This document shows positions 7,894 through 16,790 of a stretch of 64,000 bases of DNA, one piece after another (within the stretch, counting starts at the first letter, position 1; every line of letters starts with the position of its first letter). The position numbers and the translations under genes were made by a program. The notes beneath the pieces were generated by a model. That model made no database searches, was not told the origin of the DNA, and saw nothing but the letters and a program-made list of their open reading frames with translations. This DNA comes from Actinomycetota bacterium (GTDB lineage Bacteria > Actinomycetota > Thermoleophilia > Gaiellales > F1-60-MAGs149), in NCBI GenBank assembly GCA_026392355.1, contig JAPLCF010000030.1, forward strand, positions 248,001 through 312,000, read 5' to 3'.

Positions 7894-9009
7894 TCAGTCC
7901 AGTATCGGCAGCGTAACTTGCATCGTCGTCCCGCTCTCGCCGTCTGACTCCGCAGAGACGGTGCCACCGTGCGCCTCGACGATGTGCTTGACCAGCGCGA
8001 GTCCGAGCCCTGACCCTGGGCCAGTGCGCGAGGCATCACCACGGTAAAAGCGCTGGAACACGAAGGGCAGGTGCTGCGCCGGTATACCAATCCCCGTGTC
8101 GGCGACAACCAGCACAGCCTGGTCGCCCTCGCGGGCGATGGAGATGTGCACGGAGGCATCTTCGCCGCCGTGAATAAGCGCGTTATCAACCAGGTTCTGT
8201 ACGACCACCTCGAACAACCTGGCAGCGACGGGCACGTCGAGGTCGTCTGGCGCGTCGACCGTGATCTCATGGCCCCGACCGATGCGACGCTGCCTGGCGT
8301 CGGCGGCGATGCGCCGCGTCACCCCGGATGCGTCGACGACGCCGTCGGCCACCGCCATCCGACCCCGATCAAGCGCCGCCAAGAGCAGCATCTCATCGAT
8401 CAGCTTGCGAATTCCATCGACCTCGTGCTCGATCTGGATCACGAGTTCCTCGCGTTCGTCCTCAAGGTCCGGAAGTGCCAGTGTCTCCGCCAGACCGAGG
8501 ATGCGTGCCAGCGGAGTGCGCAACTCGTGCGAGACGGCGGCGGAGAACGTACGCCGTGCCTCTTCGAAGTCGACGTCTTCGGTGACGTCATACAGCGACA
8601 CGATCGCGCCTTCCTCGTGGGCAATGACTGTGACGCGCAACGAGCGTGGGGGTTCACCCATGATCACGCGTTCGGTCGTCGTGATCTGCTCGCCGGTCTG
8701 TGTGCGTTGGATGATCTCGGACAGCGAGGCCGAGACCGTCCCCGGATCCACGCCCATGCCTAGCGACGGAAACTCGCGCACGGTGTCGTCGTTGACACAC
8801 GTGATGCGCCCGACGGCGTTGACTGCGAAAGCGGGCACCAGCACGCCGTCGACGATCGCCCGAATGGCGACGAGCGCCTGCGATTCGTCTCGCTCCGAAA
8901 GCCGCCCGCCGTCGTTGTCTGGCGTGAACCGTCGCTTCAACATCACGCAGGCCAGCCCACCGAGGACAAGACCAACAACGAACACGATGATGCCAACGAC
9001 GAGAGTCAC
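7894..9009 (-). CDS. Sensor histidine kinase, PhoR-like, with PAS domain
   Basis: 371 residues from the GTG at 9009. One N-terminal membrane helix (2-24) is followed by a PAS-like region (about 50-140), the HisKA box FSAAVSHELRTPLARI with H161, the N-box VVQNLVDNALIHG, G1 ADTGIGIP and G2 GSGLGLALVKHIVEAHGG. The frame continues upstream towards 9186, but TATCCT lies exactly 6 nt before 9009, so this start is preferred; it also places the helix at the very N-terminus. There is no extracellular sensor loop, as in PhoR-type kinases. It is convergent with one OmpR regulator and divergent from another, so its partner is ambiguous. Confidence 0.9.
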   Translation of the reverse strand: MTLVVGIIVFVVGLVLGGLACVMLKRRFTPDNDGGRLSERDESQALVAIRAIVDGVLVPAFAVNAVGRITCVNDDTVREFPSLGMGVDPGTVSASLSEIIQRTQTGEQITTTERVIMGEPPRSLRVTVIAHEEGAIVSLYDVTEDVDFEEARRTFSAAVSHELRTPLARILGLAETLALPDLEDEREELVIQIEHEVDGIRKLIDEMLLLAALDRGRMAVADGVVDASGVTRRIAADARQRRIGRGHEITVDAPDDLDVPVAARLFEVVVQNLVDNALIHGGEDASVHISIAREGDQAVLVVADTGIGIPAQHLPFVFQRFYRGDASRTGPGSGLGLALVKHIVEAHGGTVSAESDGESGTTMQVTLPILD

Positions 9010-9015
9010 CCCCGG

Positions 9016-9021
9016 AGGATA
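9016..9021 (-). promoter_or_regulatory. -10 element of leaderless histidine kinase promoter
   Basis: TATCCT on the minus strand, 6 nt before the GTG at 9009. It sets the kinase start and lies about 100 bp from the divergent promoter at 9119. Confidence 0.55.
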
Positions 9022-9118
9022 GGCATGGGCACCGGGACGCGTCGGCCCATCACACGACGGAACCACTTCGTAACCACCCCGCGACCATGCTGCAACCCAA
9101 TCGCCCGACCCCAGGGCG

Positions 9119-9124
9119 TAGCGT
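9119..9124 (+). promoter_or_regulatory. -10 element of leaderless second response regulator promoter
   Basis: TAGCGT is 6 nt before the ATG at 9131. No Shine-Dalgarno sequence is visible. Confidence 0.55.
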
Positions 9125-9130
9125 GTCGAC

Positions 9131-9856
9131 ATGCCAAGCATTCTTGTCATCGAAGACGACCCGATTCTGGGCAAGGCGATGGCCATGCATCTGCGGCACG
9201 CCGGCTTCGAGGTGGATGTCGCCGAAGACGGTGAGCGCGGGCTCCGACGACTACGTCATGCGCGCCCCGATGTCGCGATCGTCGATCTGATGCTGCCTGG
9301 CCTCGACGGCTGGGCCGTGACGGAGGCAATTCGCGAGGATCACCTCGGCGTGCCGGTCATTGTCGTTTCTGCGCGCGGCTCCGAGCACGACAAAGTGCAC
9401 ACCCTCGAGATCGGCGCGGATGACTATCTCTCCAAGCCGTTCGGCATGCGCGAGTTGATCGCCCGCATTGAGGCGCTGCTGCGCCGCACGCGCTTGGTGG
9501 CCGCCTCGGAGCCGCGCGGTGAGGCCGTCGTGGTCGATGGCCTGCGCATCGATCCCGACCTGCGACGCGCCTTCGTCCGCACGGCGGATGACCAGCCCGA
9601 GAACGAATGGGAAGACGCGCAGTTGACACCCACAGAGTTTCGCCTCGTCGTCGCCTTGGCCCGCCAGGAAGGCAAGGCGCTCTCGCGTGATGAGTTGCAG
9701 CGGCGCGTCTGGGGCATCCCGTACCGCCATCGTGATCGCACGGTGGACGTCTGCGTGCGCAAGATCCGCGAGAAGCTCGACCGCCGTAGCCCGTCGCACG
9801 ACTACGTGCACACGCACTACGGCGTCGGGTACAGGTTCGCGGCCGAAGCGCGCTAG
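9131..9856 (+). CDS. OmpR/PhoB-family response regulator (second copy)
   Basis: 241 residues. The receiver domain has E8-D9-D10, D52 in IVDLMLPG, VVSARGSEHD and DDYLSKPFGMRELIARI. The winged-helix effector contains LSRDELQRRVWG and ends HYGVGYRFAAEAR. It is strikingly like the regulator at 7170 in layout and in the linker after the receiver, so the pair probably arose by duplication. It is divergent from the kinase at 7894-9009 with a 121-bp shared control region, the more usual arrangement for a cognate partner. Confidence 0.93.
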   Translation: MPSILVIEDDPILGKAMAMHLRHAGFEVDVAEDGERGLRRLRHARPDVAIVDLMLPGLDGWAVTEAIREDHLGVPVIVVSARGSEHDKVHTLEIGADDYLSKPFGMRELIARIEALLRRTRLVAASEPRGEAVVVDGLRIDPDLRRAFVRTADDQPENEWEDAQLTPTEFRLVVALARQEGKALSRDELQRRVWGIPYRHRDRTVDVCVRKIREKLDRRSPSHDYVHTHYGVGYRFAAEAR

Positions 9857-9874
9857 CCGATCGCCGCGCACCGA

Positions 9875-9880
9875 TAGACT
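9875..9880 (+). promoter_or_regulatory. -10 element of leaderless rodZ-like promoter
   Basis: TAGACT is 6 nt before the GTG at 9887. It probably starts the transcription unit running through cinA. Confidence 0.55.
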
Positions 9881-9886
9881 GGGGCG

Positions 9887-10681
9887 GTGCTGGATATCGG
9901 CGCCACTCTCAAGACCGCCCGCGAGCAGCAGGGCCTCTCACTCGACGACGCAGCCGAGGCGACGAAGATCCGTTCGTCGTACCTCGTCGCGCTCGAGGAG
10001 GAGGCCTTTGAGCAGCTGCCCGGACCGACGTATGCCCGCGGCTTCCTCCGCTCGTATGCCGAACTCCTCGGGCTCGATCCCCAGATCCTGATCGACGAGT
10101 TCAATGTGCGCTTTGCCGCCGCACCATGGGAGCTCGATGACGAGGTGATGTTTCCGCGGCGCAGGAGCGCCCGCGCGAGCCGGCGCGGCAGAGAGTCCAG
10201 CATCGTCGTCGTGGCCGTCGTCGGCATTCTCGCCGTCGCCGTCTTGATCGTGATCGCCTCGACGTATCCGTCGACCCGCACGAACCCCGTCCCCGCAACA
10301 AACGCGACCAGCGTGCTGACCGTGACGGAAGAGGCGGTCAACCCCGTCGCGACAGCAGTCACCGCCCAGACCGCGCCCGACTCAACGTCGGCTGCCGCGC
10401 AGGCGGTCGTCTACGTCAAGGCGCTCGATCAGACCACGCTGACGGTGCGCGCACTCGGCGCCGCCGAGACCGCCGCGCCGCTGTTCCAGGAAGAGATCGC
10501 CCCCGACCCCAATCGGCCGGATGGGTTCAAACTGCCGAAGTCGGCCTCCGGCTATCTGATCCGCCTGGACCGCCCCGGCACCGTCACGCTGATCGTCAAC
10601 GGCAGCCCCGTCGTCCCGGGCCCGACGGACACGCTGCTCTCTGTGGACCCCAACGGTCGCGTCGCCGCGGAGACCGAGTGA
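9887..10681 (+). CDS. RodZ-like membrane protein with N-terminal HTH and C-terminal DUF4115-type domain
   Basis: 264 residues. Residues 5-75 form the HTH_25 domain of RodZ (LKTAREQQGLSLDDAAEATK...YARGFLRSYAELLGL). A basic linker (RRRSARASRRGR) and a single membrane helix (about 105-126) follow, then a Ser/Thr-rich extracellular stretch and a C-terminal beta domain (VYVKALDQTTLTVRAL...TVTLIVNG) like DUF4115. RodZ proteins link the cytoskeleton to cell-wall synthesis; in actinobacteria without MreB the role is less clear. Its stop overlaps the cinA start by 4 nt (GTGA). Confidence 0.82.
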   Translation: MLDIGATLKTAREQQGLSLDDAAEATKIRSSYLVALEEEAFEQLPGPTYARGFLRSYAELLGLDPQILIDEFNVRFAAAPWELDDEVMFPRRRSARASRRGRESSIVVVAVVGILAVAVLIVIASTYPSTRTNPVPATNATSVLTVTEEAVNPVATAVTAQTAPDSTSAAAQAVVYVKALDQTTLTVRALGAAETAAPLFQEEIAPDPNRPDGFKLPKSASGYLIRLDRPGTVTLIVNGSPVVPGPTDTLLSVDPNGRVAAETE

Positions 10682-11949
10682 GTCACCGCCGCACCGCCGC
10701 CATTCTCGTGACGGGCTCGGAGATCCTGCTCGGCCGGACCCAGGACCGCAATAGCGGCACGCTGGCACGCTCGCTTGACGCTCATGGGATTCGTCTCGAG
10801 CGCGTCGTCGCCGTCGACGATCGCGAGGAGCACCTGCGGGCAGCACTCGACGGGTTGCTCGCCGATGGCTACGACCTGATCTGCACCTCGGGCGGGCTTG
10901 GCCCAACCCACGACGACCGCACGGTCGCCATCGTGGCCGAGGCGACAGGTCATGCACTGGTCCTTGATGAGCCCGTGCTCGCCGAGATCACCGAGATCGT
11001 GACGGGATACGCGGCACAGCGCGGAGTGCCGGTCGAGCGACTGCTGCCCGGCGCGCGCAAGCAGGCGATGGTGCCCGAGGGAGCGCACGTGCTGTCGCCG
11101 TCCGGGACCGCCCCGGGCGTCATCGTTGCCGGCGCCACCACCGTCGTGGTGCTGCCCGGGCCGCCGACGGAACTCGCCGAGGTGTGGGGCCGCGCGCTCG
11201 CGCACCCCGCGCTGGCCGAGATTCTTGGCGCACAACTGGAGCGGCGAATCCTGCGCATCTGGAGCACGCCGGAATCGACCGTCGCCCGCGTCTTTGACCA
11301 GCTCGGTGGCGACGAGTACGGCACCGAGACATCGATCTGCGCTACGCGTCTCGAGGTAGAGGTCGTGGTGCGCTTTCCTCCGGACGCGCGCGAGGCGGGC
11401 AACCGGCTCGCGGATGGACTGGTCGCCGAGTTCGGTGACGCCGTCTACGCGCAAGACGATCGCACCGTTGAGCAGCGCGTCGTGGAGACCCTGATCGAGC
11501 GGGGCCTCACGATCGCGACGGCCGAGAGCTGCACTGCGGGCATGATCGCGGCACGGCTGGGTGGCGTCGATGGGGCGTCCGCAACGCTGCGGGGTGGCAT
11601 CGTCGCCTACGCCAACGACGTCAAGACCGATCACGCCGGTGTCCCGGCAGCGTTGATCGCCCAGCATGGCGCAGTGTCTGCTGAGGTAGCCATCGCACTG
11701 GCCGAGGGCGCTCGCCAGACCCTCGGCTGCGACGTCGGGATCGGCGTGACCGGGATCGCTGGGCCAACAGGCGGAAGCGTTGATAAACCCGTGGGCCTGG
11801 TGCACCTCGCTGTCGTCGGTCCGAACGGCACTCGTCAGACCCTCGAGCGACGGTTTCCCGGTGACCGCGACGCCGTGCGCACCAACTCTGCCACGGCCGC
11901 GCTGCACCTCGTGCGACTCCTGCTCGCCGACGACGCAGCCCGCGCGTAA
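10678..11949 (+). CDS. cinA: CinA-family protein (competence/damage-inducible; NMN deamidase-type)
   Basis: 423 residues, full length. The N-terminal MoCF-like domain shows [15 protein letters not shown], the [11 protein letters not shown] nucleotide loop and LPGPPTEL. The C-terminal CinA domain shows [25 protein letters not shown] and [13 protein letters not shown] followed by [10 protein letters not shown]. In characterised bacteria the C-domain deamidates nicotinamide mononucleotide in NAD salvage. cinA-recA adjacency is widely conserved. The GTG start at 10678 overlaps the preceding stop. Confidence 0.94.
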   Translation: MSHRRTAAILVTGSEILLGRTQDRNSGTLARSLDAHGIRLERVVAVDDREEHLRAALDGLLADGYDLICTSGGLGPTHDDRTVAIVAEATGHALVLDEPVLAEITEIVTGYAAQRGVPVERLLPGARKQAMVPEGAHVLSPSGTAPGVIVAGATTVVVLPGPPTELAEVWGRALAHPALAEILGAQLERRILRIWSTPESTVARVFDQLGGDEYGTETSICATRLEVEVVVRFPPDAREAGNRLADGLVAEFGDAVYAQDDRTVEQRVVETLIERGLTIATAESCTAGMIAARLGGVDGASATLRGGIVAYANDVKTDHAGVPAALIAQHGAVSAEVAIALAEGARQTLGCDVGIGVTGIAGPTGGSVDKPVGLVHLAVVGPNGTRQTLERRFPGDRDAVRTNSATAALHLVRLLLADDAARA

Positions 11950-12074
11950 GCGGCGCGACTCCGCGCGCGACTCCCGCGCAACAGACACGTCAACGCGTCC
12001 GAGACGGTGGCCATACTGAGGGCACCGAATTTGACGCATTCATCCCATTCCGGCGCGGCCGGCAGGAGGTCACC

Positions 12075-13169
12075 ATGAGCGAGAAAGAGAAGGCTGTCGG
12101 CGCAGCGCTGGCACAGATCGAGAAGCAGTACGGCAAGGGTGCGGTCATGCGCCTTGGCGACGATGAGCGCGTGCCGGTCGCTGCCATCTCGACGGGCTGC
12201 CTCGGACTCGACCTCGCGCTCGGCGTCGGCGGGTTGCCGCGCGGCCGTGTCTGCGAGATCTTCGGACCGGAGTCGTCGGGTAAGACCACGCTCGTGTACC
12301 ACGTCATTGCCGAGGCTCAGCGCAAGGGTGGCGTCTGCGCCTTCATCGACGCCGAGCACGCGATGGATCCAACGTACGCGCGCAACATCGGCGTCGACGT
12401 CGACAACCTCCTCGTGTCGCAGCCGGACAACGGCGAGCAGGCGCTTGAGATCGCCGAGATGCTGATCCGCTCTGGCGGGCTCGACGTCGTCGCTATCGAC
12501 TCCGTGGCCGCACTCGTGCCCCGTGCCGAGATCGAGGGCGAGATGGGCGACTCCTTCGTCGGCCTGCAGGCACGCCTGATGAGTCAGGCACTGCGCAAGC
12601 TCACAGGCGTCCTCAATCGCACCGGCACCGTTGCCATCTTCACGAATCAGCTGCGCGAGAAGATCGGCGTGATGTTCGGCTCGCCGGAGACCACGACCGG
12701 CGGTCGCGCCCTCAAGTTCTATTCCTCCGTGCGCCTCGATATCCGTCGCATCGAGACGCTCAAGGACGGCACCGATGCCGTCGGTAACCGCGTCCGCGTC
12801 AAGGTCGTCAAGAACAAGGTCGCCCCGCCGTTCCGCCAGAGCGAGTTCGACATCATCTACGGCACCGGCATCTCCTGGGCGGGCTCCGTGCTCGACGTCG
12901 CGCTCGAGGACGACATCATCGAGAAGTCGGGTTCGTACTTCTCCTTCGAGAAGGAGCGCCTCGGCCAGGGCCGTGCCAACGTGCGCGGCTTCCTCGAGGA
13001 GCATCCCGACGTGCTGGACCGCATCACGCGGCGCATCGAGGAGAAGCAGGGCATCACGATCTCCGGCGGCAGCACCGCGCCGGCCAACCTCACGCCGATT
13101 CCGGCACCCGACGCCGACGATGCGGTGGCCGCCGCGCCGGCCGAGGACGCCGCCGTCGCCGCCGAGTAG
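12075..13169 (+). CDS. recA: Recombinase RecA
   Basis: 364 residues without an intein. Walker A is GPESSGKTT (64-72); [11 protein letters not shown] and [16 protein letters not shown] are canonical loop L1/L2 regions, and [18 protein letters not shown] lies in the C-terminal half. It forms the recombination filament and stimulates LexA cleavage. A strong AGGAGGT at 12064-12070 sits 4 nt before the ATG, so this gene is leadered, unlike many neighbours. I see no CGAAC-N4-GTTCG LexA box in the 125-bp upstream gap, although such boxes occur elsewhere in the window (39953-39991). Confidence 0.99.
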   Translation: MSEKEKAVGAALAQIEKQYGKGAVMRLGDDERVPVAAISTGCLGLDLALGVGGLPRGRVCEIFGPESSGKTTLVYHVIAEAQRKGGVCAFIDAEHAMDPTYARNIGVDVDNLLVSQPDNGEQALEIAEMLIRSGGLDVVAIDSVAALVPRAEIEGEMGDSFVGLQARLMSQALRKLTGVLNRTGTVAIFTNQLREKIGVMFGSPETTTGGRALKFYSSVRLDIRRIETLKDGTDAVGNRVRVKVVKNKVAPPFRQSEFDIIYGTGISWAGSVLDVALEDDIIEKSGSYFSFEKERLGQGRANVRGFLEEHPDVLDRITRRIEEKQGITISGGSTAPANLTPIPAPDADDAVAAAPAEDAAVAAE

Positions 13170-13174
13170 AACCC

Positions 13175-13762
13175 GTGCCATCGCGGGAGATCACCGCGAT
13201 CCACACGCGCGAGGATCTGCGCCTTGCCATCGAGCTTGATGGCAAGGCGTGGATCATCCTCGACGCGTTGAGCGCGGCACGTCTCGGGCTCGCTGAGGGG
13301 TACACCGTTCACCCCGATGTCATCGCCGAGGCCGAGCACGAGGCCAAGCGGGAGCGCGCGCTGCTGCGTGGCGCCAAGCTGGTCGGGCGCCGCTCCCATG
13401 CCCGCGGCGAATTGGAGCAGCGCCTCGCGCGGCGTGATGGCGATGACGCGGCCCGCGATGCGGTTGACCGCCTGTCTGAACTCGGTGCGGTCGACGATGT
13501 GCGCCATGCCGCCAACCTCATCGAGCATCGCCTGGCAAAGGGGTGGGGGCCAGCGCGCATCGAGCACGACCTCTCCGTCGCCGGCCTCGACGAATCCCTG
13601 ATCCGCACGACGCTCGCAGACGTGGATGACGAGCAGATCGACGCTGCTGCTCGAATTGCCCTTGGCACGCGCGTCGACGCCGAAGGCTGGCAGCGCCTTG
13701 CTGCCCGCGGGTTCGACGAGAGCGTGGCCGAGCGCCTGCTGGGCCTGCCCGACGTCGATTAG
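13175..13762 (+). CDS. recX: Regulatory protein RecX
   Basis: 195 residues starting at a GTG 5 nt after recA. RecX binds the RecA filament and limits its activity. The three-helix RecX repeats are visible: a first repeat around RSHARGELEQRLARRD, a second around LIEHRLAKGWGPARIEHDL, and a third around EGWQRLAARGFDESVAERLL. The N-terminal 55 residues are a family-typical variable extension. Co-transcription with recA is clear. Confidence 0.9.
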   Translation: MPSREITAIHTREDLRLAIELDGKAWIILDALSAARLGLAEGYTVHPDVIAEAEHEAKRERALLRGAKLVGRRSHARGELEQRLARRDGDDAARDAVDRLSELGAVDDVRHAANLIEHRLAKGWGPARIEHDLSVAGLDESLIRTTLADVDDEQIDAAARIALGTRVDAEGWQRLAARGFDESVAERLLGLPDVD

Positions 13763-13828
13763 GGCTCCAGGGCACGTCACCGACGGGTTACATTCGGCAC
13801 CGCGCTACCCTTCCGGGCAGATATTTCC

Positions 13829-13853
13829 ACTGTGCCTCTTGGCACAGTTTTTT
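13829..13853 (+). terminator. Rho-independent terminator or attenuator hairpin between recX and rny
   Basis: ACTGTGCC-TCTT-GGCACAGT forms an 8-bp stem with a 4-nt loop followed by six T residues (13848-13853). It ends the cinA-recA-recX unit, but lies only 8 nt before the rny Shine-Dalgarno sequence (13862-13866). Any promoter for rny upstream of 13829 would therefore transcribe through it. Confidence 0.85.
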
Positions 13854-13872
13854 CGAACGTCAGGAGAACTAG

Positions 13873-15462
13873 GTGCTAGTGACCGTAATCGCGGCTATTG
13901 CCGCGTTGGTCGTAGGCGGTGCCGCCGTTGGGCTGATCGTGCGCTCGCGCATGCAGAAGGCCATGCAGGTACACGACGAGGCGACCATTCGAGAGTTAGA
14001 GACACGTAGCACCGAGGCCGAGGCTAAGCGTGCCGACGCCGAGCGCGCGATCGCTTCCGCACAGCGCGAAGCCGACGCCATTCGCAAGGAGGCGGAGGTT
14101 GACGCCAAGGCACAGCTGCTCGAGCTGCGCCGCGACATGGAGCGCGAACTCGATGCACAGCGTGTCGAGGTATCACGTCTCGAGGAGCGCGTCGCCGCCC
14201 GCGAGGAGACCGCGCTGCGGAACGAGACAGCGGTCACCGAACGCGAGCTGGCCGCCAACGAACGCGAGCAGGTACTCCGAACGACCGAGACGGCGCTGGT
14301 GGAAGCGCAGAGCCGTGCCGATCGAGAGTTGGAGCGCGTCGGTGGCATGACACGCGACGAGGCGCGAGCGCAGGTGCTGGCGCGGGTTGAGGAGACTGCA
14401 CGCCACGACGGTGCGCAGCTGACCCGCCGCATCGAGGAGGAGGCGCGTCAGGACGGCGAACGCCGCGCGCGCTCGATCATCGGTACCGCGATCCAGCGCA
14501 CCGCCTCAGGGTATGCCGCGGCAACGACAGTCTCGACCGTCCAACTGCCGTCGGATGACCTCAAGGGTCGAATCATCGGACGCGAAGGGCGCAACATCCG
14601 CGCGTTCGAGACGACCACTGGCGTCGACATCATCATCGACGACACGCCCGGCGCCGTCGTCCTGTCGGCCTTCGACGGGGTGCGTCGCGAGATCGCGCGC
14701 ATCACACTCGAGAAGCTGGTGGCGGACGGACGAATCCACCCGGCACGCATCGAGGAGACGTACTACCAGGCCAAGGAAGAGATCGAGGAGAAGATCCGCG
14801 AGGCCGGCGAGCAAGCCTCCTTCGAGGCGAACGTGCCGGGTATCGATCCCGAACTCCTCGCGATCCTTGGTCGGCTCAACTACCGCACGTCGTACGGGCA
14901 GAACGTTCTCAAGCACTCGCTCGAGTGCGCGCATCTGGCCGCGATCATGGCGATCGAGCTCGGCGCCGACGAACGCGTGGCGCGTCGTGCCGCCCTGCTG
15001 CACGACGTTGGCAAGGCAGTCACGCATGAGGTTGAGGGGCCACACGCGATGATCTCTGGACAGTTCTGCCGTAAGTTCGGCGAAAGCGAAGCCGTCGCCC
15101 ACGCGGTGGAGGCACACCACTACGACGTCGAGCCCAGCTCGGTTGAGGCCGTGCTCGTGATCGCCGCTGACGCAATCTCGGCCGCACGGCCCGGTGCTCG
15201 TGGTGAGAGCCTGGAGCAGTACGTCAAGCGCCTCGCGGCACTCGAGGAGATCGCGATGCGCAAGAAGGGCGTTGAGCGCTGCTTTGCCATGCAGGCGGGA
15301 CGTGACGTCCGCGTGATGGTCAAGCCCAGCGAGGTCAACGACGACATGGCTGCCCTGCTGGCGCGCGAGATCGCTGCCGAGATCGAGGACTCGCTCGAAT
15401 ACCCCGGCCAGATCAAGGTCACCGTGATCCGCGAGTCGCGCACCAGCGAGCTCGCCCACTAG
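13873..15462 (+). CDS. rny: Ribonuclease Y
   Basis: 529 residues. RNase Y is the membrane-anchored endoribonuclease that initiates mRNA decay in many Gram-positives. Layout: membrane helix (about 3-23), long coiled coil (about 30-200), KH domain with GRIIGREGRNIRAFE (232-246), then the HD domain with HSLECAHLA and catalytic LLHDVGK (H377-D378). The GTG start at 13873 is served by AGGAG at 13862-13866. It is followed 6 nt later by miaB. The hairpin in its leader may couple expression to termination. Confidence 0.96.
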   Translation: MLVTVIAAIAALVVGGAAVGLIVRSRMQKAMQVHDEATIRELETRSTEAEAKRADAERAIASAQREADAIRKEAEVDAKAQLLELRRDMERELDAQRVEVSRLEERVAAREETALRNETAVTERELAANEREQVLRTTETALVEAQSRADRELERVGGMTRDEARAQVLARVEETARHDGAQLTRRIEEEARQDGERRARSIIGTAIQRTASGYAAATTVSTVQLPSDDLKGRIIGREGRNIRAFETTTGVDIIIDDTPGAVVLSAFDGVRREIARITLEKLVADGRIHPARIEETYYQAKEEIEEKIREAGEQASFEANVPGIDPELLAILGRLNYRTSYGQNVLKHSLECAHLAAIMAIELGADERVARRAALLHDVGKAVTHEVEGPHAMISGQFCRKFGESEAVAHAVEAHHYDVEPSSVEAVLVIAADAISAARPGARGESLEQYVKRLAALEEIAMRKKGVERCFAMQAGRDVRVMVKPSEVNDDMAALLAREIAAEIEDSLEYPGQIKVTVIRESRTSELAH

Positions 15463-15468
15463 GTTCCC

Positions 15469-16788
15469 ATGCGGCGCTTTCACGTCACCACGTTTGGCTG
15501 TCAGATGAACGTGCACGACTCCGAGCGCATCAAGGGCATGCTCGAGGCGGCGGGCATGGGGGAGGCCCCGAGCGAGGAGCAGGCCAACGTGCTCGTGTTC
15601 AACACGTGCACGATCCGCGAGAAGGCGGATGATCGGCTCGTCCAGCGCCTGCACAACGCGAAAAACCGCAAAGCGGACGATCCCGACCTGCAGATCATCG
15701 TGGCGGGCTGCTGGGCCGAGTCCACGCGGGAGGCGATCTTCCGCGATTTCCCGTGGGTCGACGCTGCCGTCGGGCCGGGCCGCATTGGCGCGCTCAAGCA
15801 GGTACTCGAGTCGACCGACGACGCCGAACGCGGCGCCTTCGGCTCGTTCGATGACTTCGCCGCCGATCTGCCCAAGCGGCGCGAGCGTACGTTTCAGGCC
15901 TGGCTCCAGCTGTCCATGGGCTGCAATAGCGTCTGCAGCTACTGCATCGTCCCCAGCGTGCGCGGGCGTGAGCGCTCTCGCCATCCACGCGAGGTACTCG
16001 CCGAGGCCCGAACGCTCGCGGCCGATGGCGTAACCGAGGTCATGCTGCTCGGCCAAAACGTCAACTCGTATGGCCGAGATCTGCCGCCCGATGAACGCTG
16101 CACGTTCGCGGAGATGCTGCGTGCCGTCGATGCCATTGACGGCATCTCGCGCATCCGCTTTATGAGCCCGCACCCCAAGGACATGCGCGGTGACGTGATC
16201 GCAGCGATGGCCGAATCACCGGCGGTCTGCAACCAGCTCCACCTGCCGTTGCAGTCGGGCTCATCGAGGATCCTGAAGCGCATGCGGCGCACGTACGACA
16301 GCGAGCGCTTCCTCGATCTCGTGGGACGCCTGCGCGAAGCGATGCCGGACATCAGCCTCACCACCGATGTCATCGTCGGCTTCCCCGGCGAAACCGAAGA
16401 GGACTTCCAGGAGACGCTCCGCGTCTACGACGAGGCATCCTTCGACCACGCCTACACCTTCATTTACTCGCCGCGCAACGGCACCGAGGCCGCCGGCTTC
16501 GAAGACCAGATCGCCGATGACGTCAAGCACGAGCGCCTCGCACGCCTCGTCGAACTCGTCCAGAGCCACGCCGCACGACGTAACGCCATGCTCATCGGCA
16601 CCGTCCAGGAGGTCCTCTCGGAGGGGCCGAGTCGAACTGATCCCGACGTGTTCCGTGGCAAGACGCGCGGGAACAAAACGACGCTGTTCACCCCCGCGGC
16701 GCCGGCAGGGACCACCGTCTCGGTGCTGATCGAGGAAGCCACGTCGCAGACGCTGCGCGGACGCGTCGAGAGCGCCGTCCCGGCCTAG
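15469..16788 (+). CDS. miaB: tRNA-2-methylthio-N6-dimethylallyladenosine synthase MiaB
   Basis: 439 residues. The radical-SAM methylthiotransferase modifies A37 of tRNAs after MiaA. The N-terminal UPF0004 domain holds the auxiliary-cluster cysteines C11, C47 and C81. The radical-SAM motif CNSVCSYC gives C152, C156 and C159. LLGQNVNSYG and DVIVGFPGETEEDF are family hallmarks, and a C-terminal TRAM domain (GTVQEVLSEG...RGKTRGNKTTLF) binds tRNA. It is adjacent to miaA, the preceding enzyme of the pathway. Confidence 0.97.
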   Translation: MRRFHVTTFGCQMNVHDSERIKGMLEAAGMGEAPSEEQANVLVFNTCTIREKADDRLVQRLHNAKNRKADDPDLQIIVAGCWAESTREAIFRDFPWVDAAVGPGRIGALKQVLESTDDAERGAFGSFDDFAADLPKRRERTFQAWLQLSMGCNSVCSYCIVPSVRGRERSRHPREVLAEARTLAADGVTEVMLLGQNVNSYGRDLPPDERCTFAEMLRAVDAIDGISRIRFMSPHPKDMRGDVIAAMAESPAVCNQLHLPLQSGSSRILKRMRRTYDSERFLDLVGRLREAMPDISLTTDVIVGFPGETEEDFQETLRVYDEASFDHAYTFIYSPRNGTEAAGFEDQIADDVKHERLARLVELVQSHAARRNAMLIGTVQEVLSEGPSRTDPDVFRGKTRGNKTTLFTPAAPAGTTVSVLIEEATSQTLRGRVESAVPA

Positions 16789-16790
16789 CC

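Noticed and set aside
11950-12074. LexA box upstream of recA
   Set aside because: No CGAAC-N4-GTTCG or close variant is visible in this gap, despite perfect boxes elsewhere in the window.
14506-16173. 555-codon minus-strand open frame opposite rny and miaB
   Set aside because: It is an antisense shadow of two well-conserved genes in GC-rich DNA, with no family similarity.
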